Assembly (NCBI GenBank): GCA_015662935.1
Contig: DQTF01000203.1
Coordinates: forward strand, 1-5,934
DNA length: 5,934 nt
Direction: 5' to 3'
Source: Crocinitomicaceae bacterium
GTDB taxonomy: Bacteria; Bacteroidota; Bacteroidia; Flavobacteriales_D; Crocinitomicaceae
In this document: positions 1-5,934 of the stretch, in pieces
Numbering within the stretch: position 1 is the stretch's first letter
Layout: each line of letters opens with the position of its first letter
Made by a program: the position numbers and the translations under genes
Notes under the pieces: generated by a model
Seen by the model: the letters and a program-made list of their open reading frames with translations, nothing else
Databases searched by the model: none
What the model was told of the DNA's origin: nothing

Positions 1-114
1 TTCAATTTTCGCTTTCTTAGCTTTTAATTCTTCTTTTGAAGGTTTATTGAAAATGGTAAATACAGAAAGTATTAATCCAATTAAAACGAGTCCGACGACG
101 GTATTCTTATCCAT
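1..114 (-). CDS. yidC: Membrane protein insertase YidC, N-terminal fragment
   Basis: This is the first 38 codons of a gene that runs off the left edge. The translation starts MDKNTVVGLVLIGLILSV and continues into a charged, Lys/Glu-rich stretch after a FNKPSKEE turn. A short cytoplasmic head, one hydrophobic segment (about residues 5-22) and then an N-K-P-S motif are what Bacteroidota YidC proteins look like at the N-terminus. In the family, YidC inserts and folds inner-membrane proteins, alone or with SecYEG; the segment seen here would be the first transmembrane helix, leading into the large periplasmic domain found in Gram-negative members. The insertase core itself lies outside the window. 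The ATG has an A/T-rich leader and no Shine-Dalgarno sequence, as usual in this phylum. It begins 17 bp after the pyrG stop on the same strand and has no obvious promoter of its own, so co-transcription with pyrG is likely. The identification rests on a short fragment plus the pyrG neighbourhood. Confidence 0.85.
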   Translation of the reverse strand, partial: MDKNTVVGLVLIGLILSVFTIFNKPSKEELKAKKAKIE

Positions 115-131
115 TATTATATTTTACTTTA

Positions 132-1739
132 TTATTTATTATTCATTGCAGCTTTCACAAACGCGACAAACAGCGGGTGTGGGTTTGCAACAGTACTCTT
201 GTATTCTGGATGGAACTGTGCTCCAACGAACCAAGGATGATTAGGAATCTCGACAACTTCAACCAATCCTGATTCAGGATTTTTTCCAGTTGCTTTCATT
301 CCATTTTCTTCGTATTGTTCTAAGTATTTGTCATTGAATTCATAACGGTGTCTATGACGTTCTGAAATCAAATCAGTATTATATGCAGTTGAAATATTTG
401 AACCAGGGGTCAATTGACATTTATACGCTCCTAATCTCATTGTGCCTCCGAGATTCGAGATGTTTTTTTGCTCTTGCATCATGTCAATTACTGGGAATTT
501 GCAATCTTCAATGATTTCAGTTGTGTGTGCTTCAGTCATTCCTAAAACATTCCTGCCGAATTCAATTACAGCACATTGCATTCCTAAACAGATTCCTAAA
601 AATGGAATCTTATTTTCTCTCGCATATTTTACAGCTTCTATTTTACCTGAAATACCTCTCGATCCAAATCCAGGAGCAACGAGGATTCCATTAAGACCAT
701 TCATTTCTTCTTCTAGGTTGTTTGCAGTAATTTTATCGGAATGAATCCAACGAACATTGACTTTTACATTGTTTGTTGCTCCAGCATGAATTAATGATTC
801 GGATATTGACTTGTAAGAATCTTTTAACTCAACATATTTACCAATCAAACCAATTGTAGTTTCTGATTGAGGGTTTTTTAAACGCGAAAGGAATTCTTTC
901 CATTGTGTTAGTTCAGGAGATGTCTTAGCAGATAAGCTCAATTTTTCTAAAACAATTTTATCTAATTCTTCTGCTTGCATTAAAAGTGGAACCTCGTAAA
1001 TGGTATCAGCATCACGAGCTTCGATTACTGCATTCATATTGACATTACAGAACTTAGCAATCTTCCTACGTAAGTTTAAATCTAACTCATACTCTGTTCT
1101 GCAGCAAAGAATGTCAGGTTGTACACCTAATTCTAATAATTGCTTTACAGAATGTTGCGTAGGTTTTGTTTTCAATTCTCCCGCCGCCGCCAAGTAAGGA
1201 ACTAACGTCAAGTGAATAACGATGCAATCATCTTCAAATTCCCATTTCATTTGACGAACAGCCTCTACATATGGAAGAGATTCGATGTCACCAACAGTTC
1301 CTCCAATTTCAGTTATTACAATATCGTAGGTTCCTTTCTTTCCTAGAATTTGAATACGTTCTTTTATTTCATTGGTGATATGAGGAATAACTTGAACCGT
1401 TTTCCCTAAAAACTCGCCTCTACGCTCTTTATCAATAACAGATTGATAAATACGACCTGTTGTAACATTGTTTGCTTGAGAAGTAGGAACATTTAAAAAA
1501 CGTTCGTAGTGACCCAAATCTAAATCTGTTTCTGCACCATCGTCCGTTACAAAACATTCTCCATGTTCGTAAGGATTCAAGGTTCCTGGATCAATATTGA
1601 TGTACGGATCTAATTTTTGAATAGTTGTAGAATATCCTCTAGCCTGCAATAGCTTGGCAAGCGAGGCCGAAATGATTCCTTTTCCTAGAGAAGAGGTAAC
1701 CCCTCCAGTTACGAAAATGTATTTTGTAGAATTTGACAT
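132..1739 (-). CDS. pyrG: CTP synthase (glutamine-hydrolysing)
   Basis: PyrG converts UTP to CTP in the cytoplasm using ATP and ammonia from glutamine, the last step of de novo CTP synthesis. The product is 535 residues, close to the usual 530-550. The N-terminal synthase (amidoligase) domain, about residues 1-265, carries the P-loop SSLGKG (16-21), the block FVTDDGAETDLDLGHYERF (63-81) with the Mg/ATP-binding acidic residues, TEIGGTVGDIES (143-154), and KTKPTQHS (190-197) for UTP and CTP binding. After a linker, the class I glutamine amidotransferase domain (about 293-535) has the oxyanion-loop region PGFGSRG (356-362), the nucleophile Cys384 in GICLGMQ, and His510/Glu512 in QFHPEY, which complete the catalytic triad. 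All key residues are present and the gene appears intact and functional. The ATG start has an A-rich leader (CTTGTAAATAAT), and MSNSTKYIFVTGG aligns with the normal family N-terminus. A promoter lies about 25 bp upstream. yidC follows after 17 bp. Confidence 0.98.
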   Translation of the reverse strand: MSNSTKYIFVTGGVTSSLGKGIISASLAKLLQARGYSTTIQKLDPYINIDPGTLNPYEHGECFVTDDGAETDLDLGHYERFLNVPTSQANNVTTGRIYQSVIDKERRGEFLGKTVQVIPHITNEIKERIQILGKKGTYDIVITEIGGTVGDIESLPYVEAVRQMKWEFEDDCIVIHLTLVPYLAAAGELKTKPTQHSVKQLLELGVQPDILCCRTEYELDLNLRRKIAKFCNVNMNAVIEARDADTIYEVPLLMQAEELDKIVLEKLSLSAKTSPELTQWKEFLSRLKNPQSETTIGLIGKYVELKDSYKSISESLIHAGATNNVKVNVRWIHSDKITANNLEEEMNGLNGILVAPGFGSRGISGKIEAVKYARENKIPFLGICLGMQCAVIEFGRNVLGMTEAHTTEIIEDCKFPVIDMMQEQKNISNLGGTMRLGAYKCQLTPGSNISTAYNTDLISERHRHRYEFNDKYLEQYEENGMKATGKNPESGLVEVVEIPNHPWFVGAQFHPEYKSTVANPHPLFVAFVKAAMNNK

Positions 1740-1751
1740 ATTATTTACAAG

Positions 1752-1774
1752 GTAACTTCGGGGGGCAAAGTTAC
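1752..1774. repeat. Inverted repeat around predicted pyrG transcription start
   Basis: GTAACTT (1752-1758) and AAGTTAC (1768-1774) are a perfect 7-bp inverted repeat separated by 9 bp that contain the G6/C6 run. One arm overlaps the -7 element and the other lies in the predicted pyrG leader. If transcription begins in the C-run, only one arm is transcribed, so the repeat would act on DNA rather than as an RNA hairpin. It may simply echo the promoter sequence. Confidence 0.35.
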
Positions 1775-1794
1775 AAGATTACTTGTAGGTACAA
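1766..1794 (-). promoter_or_regulatory. Promoter of pyrG (Bacteroidota type)
   Basis: Read on the minus strand, TTG (1794-1792) is followed after 18 bp by TAACTTTG (1773-1766). This is an exact match to the Bacteroidota consensus -7 element TAnnTTTG with a -33 TTG at an accepted spacing. Transcription should start a few bases downstream, within or just after the run of six C (minus strand, 1765-1760). That leaves a leader of only about 20-25 nt before the pyrG ATG. It is the best promoter match I found in the window and would drive both pyrG and yidC. The start site is inferred from the consensus. Confidence 0.7.
1772..1787. repeat. Inverted repeat in pyrG promoter spacer (candidate operator)
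   Basis: TACAAG (1772-1777), ATTA, CTTGTA (1782-1787) is a perfect 6-bp inverted repeat with a 4-bp spacer. It lies between the -33 and -7 elements of the pyrG promoter and overlaps the first two bases of the -7 element. A third TACAAG half-site lies at 1746-1751, 26 bp from the first, just upstream of the pyrG start codon. The position fits a repressor or activator site, but short A/T-rich repeats arise easily by chance and no regulator is identified. Confidence 0.4.
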
Positions 1795-1861
1795 TGTTAA
1801 AAGTGATTTTATTTTATCGGGTAGTTGAATCTATCATTTTAAATAATGAATGTAACATTGT
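1791..1861. repeat. Spaced 9-bp inverted repeat in divergent intergenic region
   Basis: ACAATGTTA (1791-1799) and TAACATTGT (1853-1861) are perfect reverse complements with 53 bp between them. The left copy includes the pyrG -33 TTG; the right copy holds TAACATTG, a near match to a plus-strand -7 element. Paired sites flanking a divergent control region could bind one regulator at both promoters. By a rough count, a 9-bp pair in an A/T-rich region of this size is only moderately unlikely by chance. Confidence 0.3.
1825..1860 (+). promoter_or_regulatory. Weak candidate promoter of the small secreted-protein gene
   Basis: TTG (1825-1827) and TAACATTG (1853-1860) resemble the Bacteroidota -33 and -7 elements. 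The -7 has one mismatch to TAnnTTTG, and the 25-bp gap is longer than usual. Transcription would begin near 1866 and give a leader of about 65-70 nt before the ATG at 1934. This is the best match I see on the plus strand of this intergenic region, but it is weak. Confidence 0.25.
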
Positions 1862-1933
1862 TCAAAACTTCCAGTTATTAGAATGGGGATGGAAAATATT
1901 AATGTCTACTTTAGACAAACTAAAAATAAAATT

Positions 1934-2581
1934 ATGTTATTAAAAGGATTAGCCATTGCATTATTTACATGGGTAAGTATTTCTGTGAATGCGCAAGATT
2001 GGAGTACGGTAAATTACGAATACGGAAAGCTTTATAAAGGGTATATAATTAACAATGAGGGAGATAGGTTAGATGGGTTCATCAAATATCGCAATCGTTG
2101 GGCAATGCAAAACGAAGTCAGTTTTTACAAGGTGAATAACTTAGAAAGCAAGAAAACTAAATATTTAACAGCTAACATAAGCGAATACAAAGTAGGGGAC
2201 AAAATTTATCATGTGATCCCTTATTCTGGTAAGGCAGGTATTCTTCATAAAGCAAATCTTGTTATCGATGCAGAAGGCTGTATCAAAGAATACGTCTGGT
2301 ATGATAGAGCCTCTTCTTATAATAAATTAAGAAAGAGACCAGGAGAAACGGATGAAGATTTTGGAGCAAGAAAATTTCCGTCAACTAAAGTGTTTTATAA
2401 AAGTACAGATGAAATGGGAGTGACAAAAGCTTTTTTTAAGAATGATTTTAAAAAGAAAATGAGTTCATATACGGCTTCAAATAAAGAATTATCAAAAAAA
2501 ATAAAAAAAGCAACTGCTGGTTATTCAAAGGTGCAGGATATAAATAAGATATTTAAGGAGTATAACGAAGAGTGTAAATAA
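1934..2581 (+). CDS. Small secreted protein of unknown function
   Basis: I do not recognise a named family. The 215-residue product starts MLLKGLAIALFTWVSISVNA, a typical Sec signal peptide with a lysine, a hydrophobic core and likely cleavage after Ala20 (VNA, then QDW). There is no lipobox cysteine, so the mature protein (about 195 residues) should be periplasmic or secreted. The mature N-terminus (about 32-105) has the pattern KGYI-NxEGDRLDGFIKYRNR, a VSFYKV strand, then TANISEYKVGDKIYHVI. Similar layouts (a Gly-Tyr-Ile strand, 'G-D-x-L-x-G-F-I', then an aromatic strand) occur in many uncharacterised exported Bacteroidota proteins. The C-terminal third (about 160-215) is lysine-rich, predicted helical, and ends EECK. 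The frame is open upstream to an ATG at 1883, but I prefer 1934: the signal peptide starts there and its leader (ACTAAAAATAAAATT) is A-rich as in this phylum. The next gene also encodes an exported protein on the same strand. Confidence 0.8.
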   Translation: MLLKGLAIALFTWVSISVNAQDWSTVNYEYGKLYKGYIINNEGDRLDGFIKYRNRWAMQNEVSFYKVNNLESKKTKYLTANISEYKVGDKIYHVIPYSGKAGILHKANLVIDAEGCIKEYVWYDRASSYNKLRKRPGETDEDFGARKFPSTKVFYKSTDEMGVTKAFFKNDFKKKMSSYTASNKELSKKIKKATAGYSKVQDINKIFKEYNEECK

Positions 2582-2703
2582 GTTTTTTATGTACTCGATT
2601 TAACTTACTAATGTATTTGTGAGGAAAACAGGAATGGATATCATTTAATAAATATAACCCCAAAACAAGAAAATTCTCTTTTCTCCGTTGTACATTCGTA
2701 CGA
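2582..2703. other. Intergenic gap before the large envelope gene
   Basis: This 122-bp A/T-rich gap has no convincing terminator and no strong promoter. TTTG (2616-2619), 19 bp, then TATCATTT (2639-2646) is only a poor match to the Bacteroidota consensus. The gap ends in the palindrome described separately. Whether the downstream gene has its own promoter or is read through from the small gene cannot be decided from sequence alone. Confidence 0.5.
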
Positions 2704-2708
2704 ATGTA
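2691..2708. promoter_or_regulatory. Perfect 18-bp palindrome spanning a start codon
   Basis: TACATTCGTACGAATGTA is identical to its reverse complement over all 18 bases, and the ATG of the large envelope gene (2704-2706) lies in its right half. On DNA it could bind a dimeric regulator at the start of the gene. In RNA it can fold into a 7-bp stem (2691-2697 with 2702-2708) with a GUAC loop, plus a possible G-U pair at 2690/2709, which would bury the AUG. Function is inferred; the symmetry is seen directly. Confidence 0.5.
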
Positions 2709-5700
2709 TTTCAAATATCAAATATTAGTCATCCTACTGCTTGTTAGTGCTAGCATTTCACATGCGCAAACATCTAGCTTGCGTGAGAAAGTAATAGTGG
2801 TGTCTGATACGATACAATTAGATTCTTTAAGTATTTACCCCAATTCTTTTGACCTTTTTTGTGATGGAAGACAGCTTCCAAGAGAAGACTATCAATTAGA
2901 TTATGCCTCCGCAAAATTATATTTACAAACAAATTGTGGGGGAGAATTATCAACGAAGTACCGTGTTCTTCCAATGGATTTATCTAAAATCTATCAAACG
3001 AGAGATACATCTATGCTGTTTTCTAAAGAAAAAGGTTTTCGAGATCGTTTTCTGATAACAACAACTAATCAGAATGTAGATGTCTTTGGAGGTTCTAGTT
3101 TACATAAGTCGGGTAGTATTTCTCGTGGAATTTCTTTTGGTAATAATCAAGACTTAGGCGTTAATTCATCTTTGAATCTTGAATTGTCAGGAAACATTGC
3201 TCCTAACTTAAAGTTACTCGCCTCAGTGACAGATGATAACCTCCCTATTCAAGCGGATGGAAACACCAATAAATTACAAGAATTTGATCAAGTGTTTATA
3301 CAGGTTTACAACGATCGATTTAGAATGATAGCCGGTAACTTCTGGTTGAAGAAGCCTACTGGATATTTCATGACCTATAACAAACGTGCTCAAGGGTTAA
3401 CCCTCGACTACCAATGGACTGCTGATACAGTAAAAATTTGGAAGACACAGGTAAGTGGTGCATTGTCGAAAGGAAAATTTAGAAGGCAAATTATTCAAGG
3501 AGTTGAAGGAAACCAAGGTCCGTATCGTTTAAAAGGAAGAGAGAATGAACCATTTATTATTGTTCTTGCAGGAACAGAAAAAGTTTACATTGATGGGAAG
3601 TTGCTAGAAAGGGGGCAAGCATACGACTATGTAATCAATTATAATACTGCGGAAGTTACGTTTACTTCTCGAAACCTCATAACCAAAGACAGAAGAATTG
3701 TCGTTGAATTTCAGTACTCAGATCAGAATTATGCCCGTTCTTTATTTCAGACATCTACGACTTATTCTTCTAAAAAAATGAAGTTTTGGTTCAATGCGTA
3801 TTCTGAGCAAGATGCCAAGAATCAATCACTGCAACAAGATTTATCCCTTAGTCAGAAGAAGCAATTGGCAAGTATTGGTGATACATTAGATTTAGCAAGA
3901 ATTTCAAGCATCGATTCTGTTGGTTATTTTGAGAATCAGAATTTATACGCATTAATTGATTCTCTAGGAATAGATTCTGTTCTTCTATACAGTGCATCAA
4001 CAGATTCTGCATATTTCAGAGCAACGTTTGAGTTTGTCGGAGCAGGAAATGGAGATTATGTTTTTAGTCATTTCAATGCGCTTGGAAAGGTGTATAAATG
4101 GGTAATGCCAATTGCAGGAGTGCCACAAGGTGATTATGCTCCTTCACGATTGATTATTACGCCGAAGCAAAAACAAATGGTAAGCTCCGGTGTTGATATT
4201 GCCATTACGAAAAAATTAAAGTTGTATACAGAATTGGCATATTCCAAGAATGATGTCAATACATTCTCACGATTCGATGCAAAGGATGATAAAAGCTTTG
4301 CAGGACGTACAAGGTTAACAGGAGATGTGTATTTGAGCAAAGATTCTCTACCGTCATGGATTATGCGTACGAAATTAGAAATAGAAGCGAGAGATCAATA
4401 TTTTTCTCCCATTCAACAATATCGTGCCGTAGAATTTGATAGAGATTGGAATACACGAAATAAAGGCTTCCAAGGCAATCAAGTTGCATCAACTGTTGGA
4501 ACAAATTTCATCAATCGCAAGTATGGAAACCTCAATTTAGAAGGTCAATCTTATGTGATTGGTGGCGATTACGAAGGTTTACGTGGAGCTTTGAACGGTA
4601 AATGGAATCAACGAGGTTTTTCAGGTGTTTGGGATGCCAGTTATTTATCAAGTAAAACAACAGAACAGAATGAGTTCATTCGGCATCGTTCTGACTTTTC
4701 GCAGAAGTTAGGAAGAATTAAAATCGGTTACAAAGATGACCATGAATTGAACCGTTTTAACAAAGGCTTTTTGCAAACAAATAGTTATCAATTCTACGAT
4801 TATCAAATCTATGTTGCGAACAGTGATTCTGCAAAAAATGAATACCGAGTATTTTACAGAGAAAGATACGATAAACGTTCTGACAGCACACGATTAATTC
4901 CAATAGCGAAAGCAAAATCAATAGGAGGAGAGTTGCGTTTTAAGAATTGGAAAAATCAGAAGTTAAATTTAATCGGAAGTTACCGTGAATTAGCAATCAT
5001 TGATTCTGTTTTGGCTAATCAAACACCTGAAAATACAATTTTAGGAAGGATAGAACATTCCATTCGCTTGTTTAAAAATGCACTTTCTCTAAGTACTTTT
5101 TACGAGGTTGGTTCTGGATTAGAATTGAAGAAAGAGTTCTTGTACATACAAGTCAATACTGGTCAAGGAATTTATACTTGGATTGATTATAATGGTGACG
5201 GAGTAAAAGATCTCAATGAATTTGAAATTGCACAATTCGCTGACCAAGCAAGCTATATTCGTGTGTTTACGCCAAGTAATCAATATGTAAAAACTTACTC
5301 GAATGAATACAATCAATCAATCTACTGGAGACCAGAGAGAATATGGTCTTCAAAGAAAGGCATCTTGAAAGTGTTATCTAAATTCTCTGATCAAGCGAGG
5401 GCAAGAATCAAACACAAAACAAGTTTCTTTGATGGCAATGAAGCGTTTAATCCGTTTGTGGAAAGTGTGAACGATACCAATTTAATCTCCACAACTTCTA
5501 ATCTGAGAAACACTTTGTTTTTCAATCGGACATCTAGTATTTTTAGTGCAGAATACACTTTTAATGATGTAACGAGTAAAACACTCCTTGCAAGCGGGTT
5601 TGATTCTCGGTCTAACAATTACAATCAACTTTCTTTCCGTTGGAACATTCGTAAGAAGTTTTCAATTAAAGCCTCTGCTAAGCTAGGAGAAAAGAACGCA

Positions 5701-5934
5701 CGTGCTGATTATATCTCTGGTCGTGATTACGAACTCAAATATTACTTCATAGAGCCTAGTTTTATTTACCAACCAAACACGGTGTTTAGAGTAACTTTAG
5801 ACGGTCGTGTTTCTGAAAAAAGAAACAGTGACTTGTTTGGTGGAGATGTCTCTTCGGTTCTTGAAATAGGAACAACTTTTAAGTACAACCAATTAGAGAA
5901 AGGAAGTTTACAAGGAGGATTTAAAATGGTGCAA
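2704..5934 (+). CDS. Large exported protein, probable outer-membrane beta-barrel (3' end missing)
   Basis: The frame is open for 1077 codons from the ATG to the right edge, so the C-terminus is missing. MYFKYQILVILLLVSASISHAQ is a Sec signal peptide, likely cut after Ala21. No other ATG lies in frame upstream before the TGA at 2620, which supports this start. I recognise motifs shared by a family of long, uncharacterised Bacteroidota proteins but know no name or function for it. They are SGSISRGISFGNNQDLGVNS (136-155), GNTNKLQEFDQVFIQV (186-201), a compact domain with VLAGTEKVYIDGK...DYVINYNTAEVTF (287-320), FVGAGNGDY (444-452), TELAYSKNDVNTFSRFD (509-525), and IDYNGDGVKDLNEFEIAQF (827-845). 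The last contains D828-x-N-x-D-G-x-x-D-x-x-E839, an EF-hand-like calcium-binding loop. Much of the rest alternates polar and hydrophobic or aromatic residues, as expected for long beta-strands, so I infer an outer-membrane barrel with periplasmic domains near the N-terminus. There is no lipobox and there are few cysteines. A TonB-dependent transporter is unlikely because I see no plug-type motifs. A palindrome covers the start codon. Confidence 0.8.
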   Translation, partial: MYFKYQILVILLLVSASISHAQTSSLREKVIVVSDTIQLDSLSIYPNSFDLFCDGRQLPREDYQLDYASAKLYLQTNCGGELSTKYRVLPMDLSKIYQTRDTSMLFSKEKGFRDRFLITTTNQNVDVFGGSSLHKSGSISRGISFGNNQDLGVNSSLNLELSGNIAPNLKLLASVTDDNLPIQADGNTNKLQEFDQVFIQVYNDRFRMIAGNFWLKKPTGYFMTYNKRAQGLTLDYQWTADTVKIWKTQVSGALSKGKFRRQIIQGVEGNQGPYRLKGRENEPFIIVLAGTEKVYIDGKLLERGQAYDYVINYNTAEVTFTSRNLITKDRRIVVEFQYSDQNYARSLFQTSTTYSSKKMKFWFNAYSEQDAKNQSLQQDLSLSQKKQLASIGDTLDLARISSIDSVGYFENQNLYALIDSLGIDSVLLYSASTDSAYFRATFEFVGAGNGDYVFSHFNALGKVYKWVMPIAGVPQGDYAPSRLIITPKQKQMVSSGVDIAITKKLKLYTELAYSKNDVNTFSRFDAKDDKSFAGRTRLTGDVYLSKDSLPSWIMRTKLEIEARDQYFSPIQQYRAVEFDRDWNTRNKGFQGNQVASTVGTNFINRKYGNLNLEGQSYVIGGDYEGLRGALNGKWNQRGFSGVWDASYLSSKTTEQNEFIRHRSDFSQKLGRIKIGYKDDHELNRFNKGFLQTNSYQFYDYQIYVANSDSAKNEYRVFYRERYDKRSDSTRLIPIAKAKSIGGELRFKNWKNQKLNLIGSYRELAIIDSVLANQTPENTILGRIEHSIRLFKNALSLSTFYEVGSGLELKKEFLYIQVNTGQGIYTWIDYNGDGVKDLNEFEIAQFADQASYIRVFTPSNQYVKTYSNEYNQSIYWRPERIWSSKKGILKVLSKFSDQARARIKHKTSFFDGNEAFNPFVESVNDTNLISTTSNLRNTLFFNRTSSIFSAEYTFNDVTSKTLLASGFDSRSNNYNQLSFRWNIRKKFSIKASAKLGEKNARADYISGRDYELKYYFIEPSFIYQPNTVFRVTLDGRVSEKRNSDLFGGDVSSVLEIGTTFKYNQLEKGSLQGGFKMVQ

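Noticed and set aside
47..244. Plus-strand 65-residue frame with a hydrophobic stretch
   Set aside because: It overlaps the yidC start and pyrG 3' end antisense; its hydrophobic part is the reverse reading of the YidC membrane segment and the A/T-rich junction.
442..1197. Plus-strand open frames at 442-744 and 1000-1197
   Set aside because: They are antisense to strongly conserved pyrG codons and the translations look like no protein family.
1883..1933. Upstream ATG at 1883 as the start of the small secreted protein (would add 17 residues)
   Set aside because: The extra residues put a polar, charged stretch before the signal peptide and the ATG lacks an A-rich leader. The ATG at 1934 gives a normal signal peptide and a typical Bacteroidota leader. 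The longer form cannot be fully excluded.
2579..2607. TAAGTT ... AACTTA hairpin as a terminator after the small gene
   Set aside because: The stem is only 6 bp, A/T-rich and has a 17-nt loop, and the T run lies inside the loop rather than after the stem.
2616..2646. TTTG plus TATCATTT as a promoter for the large gene
   Set aside because: The spacing is acceptable but two of six fixed positions of the -7 element differ, which is too weak to call in A/T-rich DNA.
3895..4010. Repeated GATTCT in the large gene as a DNA repeat
   Set aside because: It reflects repeated Asp-Ser dipeptides (IDSVG, IDSLGIDS, TDSA) in a linker-like part of the protein, not a regular tandem repeat.
2774..5618. Minus-strand open frames at 2774-2974, 4134-4340, 5119-5316 and 5391-5618
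   Set aside because: They lie antisense within the long envelope reading frame, which carries clear family motifs; the short antisense products show no recognisable features.

Overview
The window (about one third G+C by eye) looks like a chromosomal segment from a Bacteroidota genome, probably of the Flavobacteriales. Four things point there. The partial YidC N-terminus is of the Bacteroidota type. CTP synthase lies directly upstream of YidC, an order I associate with Flavobacteriia. The start codons have A-rich leaders and no Shine-Dalgarno sequence. A good match to the Bacteroidota promoter consensus (TTG, then about 19 bp, then TAnnTTTG) lies upstream of pyrG. Finer placement, for example near Crocinitomicaceae or Fluviicola, would be a guess.

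Layout. On the minus strand, a two-gene unit runs leftward: pyrG (CTP synthase, complete, 1739 to 132), then after 17 bp yidC (membrane protein insertase, only the first 38 codons, running off the left edge). A divergent intergenic region of about 194 bp (1740-1933) holds the pyrG promoter and several inverted repeats. On the plus strand lies a small secreted protein of unknown function (1934-2581), then a 122-bp gap. After the gap comes a very long reading frame that starts at 2704 and is still open at the right edge (1077 codons). It encodes an exported, probably outer-membrane beta-barrel protein of a Bacteroidota family that I recognise by its motifs but cannot name.

How the genes relate. 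PyrG and YidC are housekeeping proteins (nucleotide synthesis and inner-membrane protein insertion) that share transcription rather than a pathway. The two rightward genes both encode exported proteins and may act in the cell envelope, but nothing in the sequence proves they work together. I see no mobile element, CRISPR array, RNA gene or defence system.

The most noteworthy signals are regulatory. A perfect 18-bp palindrome contains the start codon of the large envelope gene. A run of six C lies exactly where pyrG transcription should begin, which suggests (as inference only) CTP-sensitive initiation. A compact inverted repeat lies in the spacer of the pyrG promoter.
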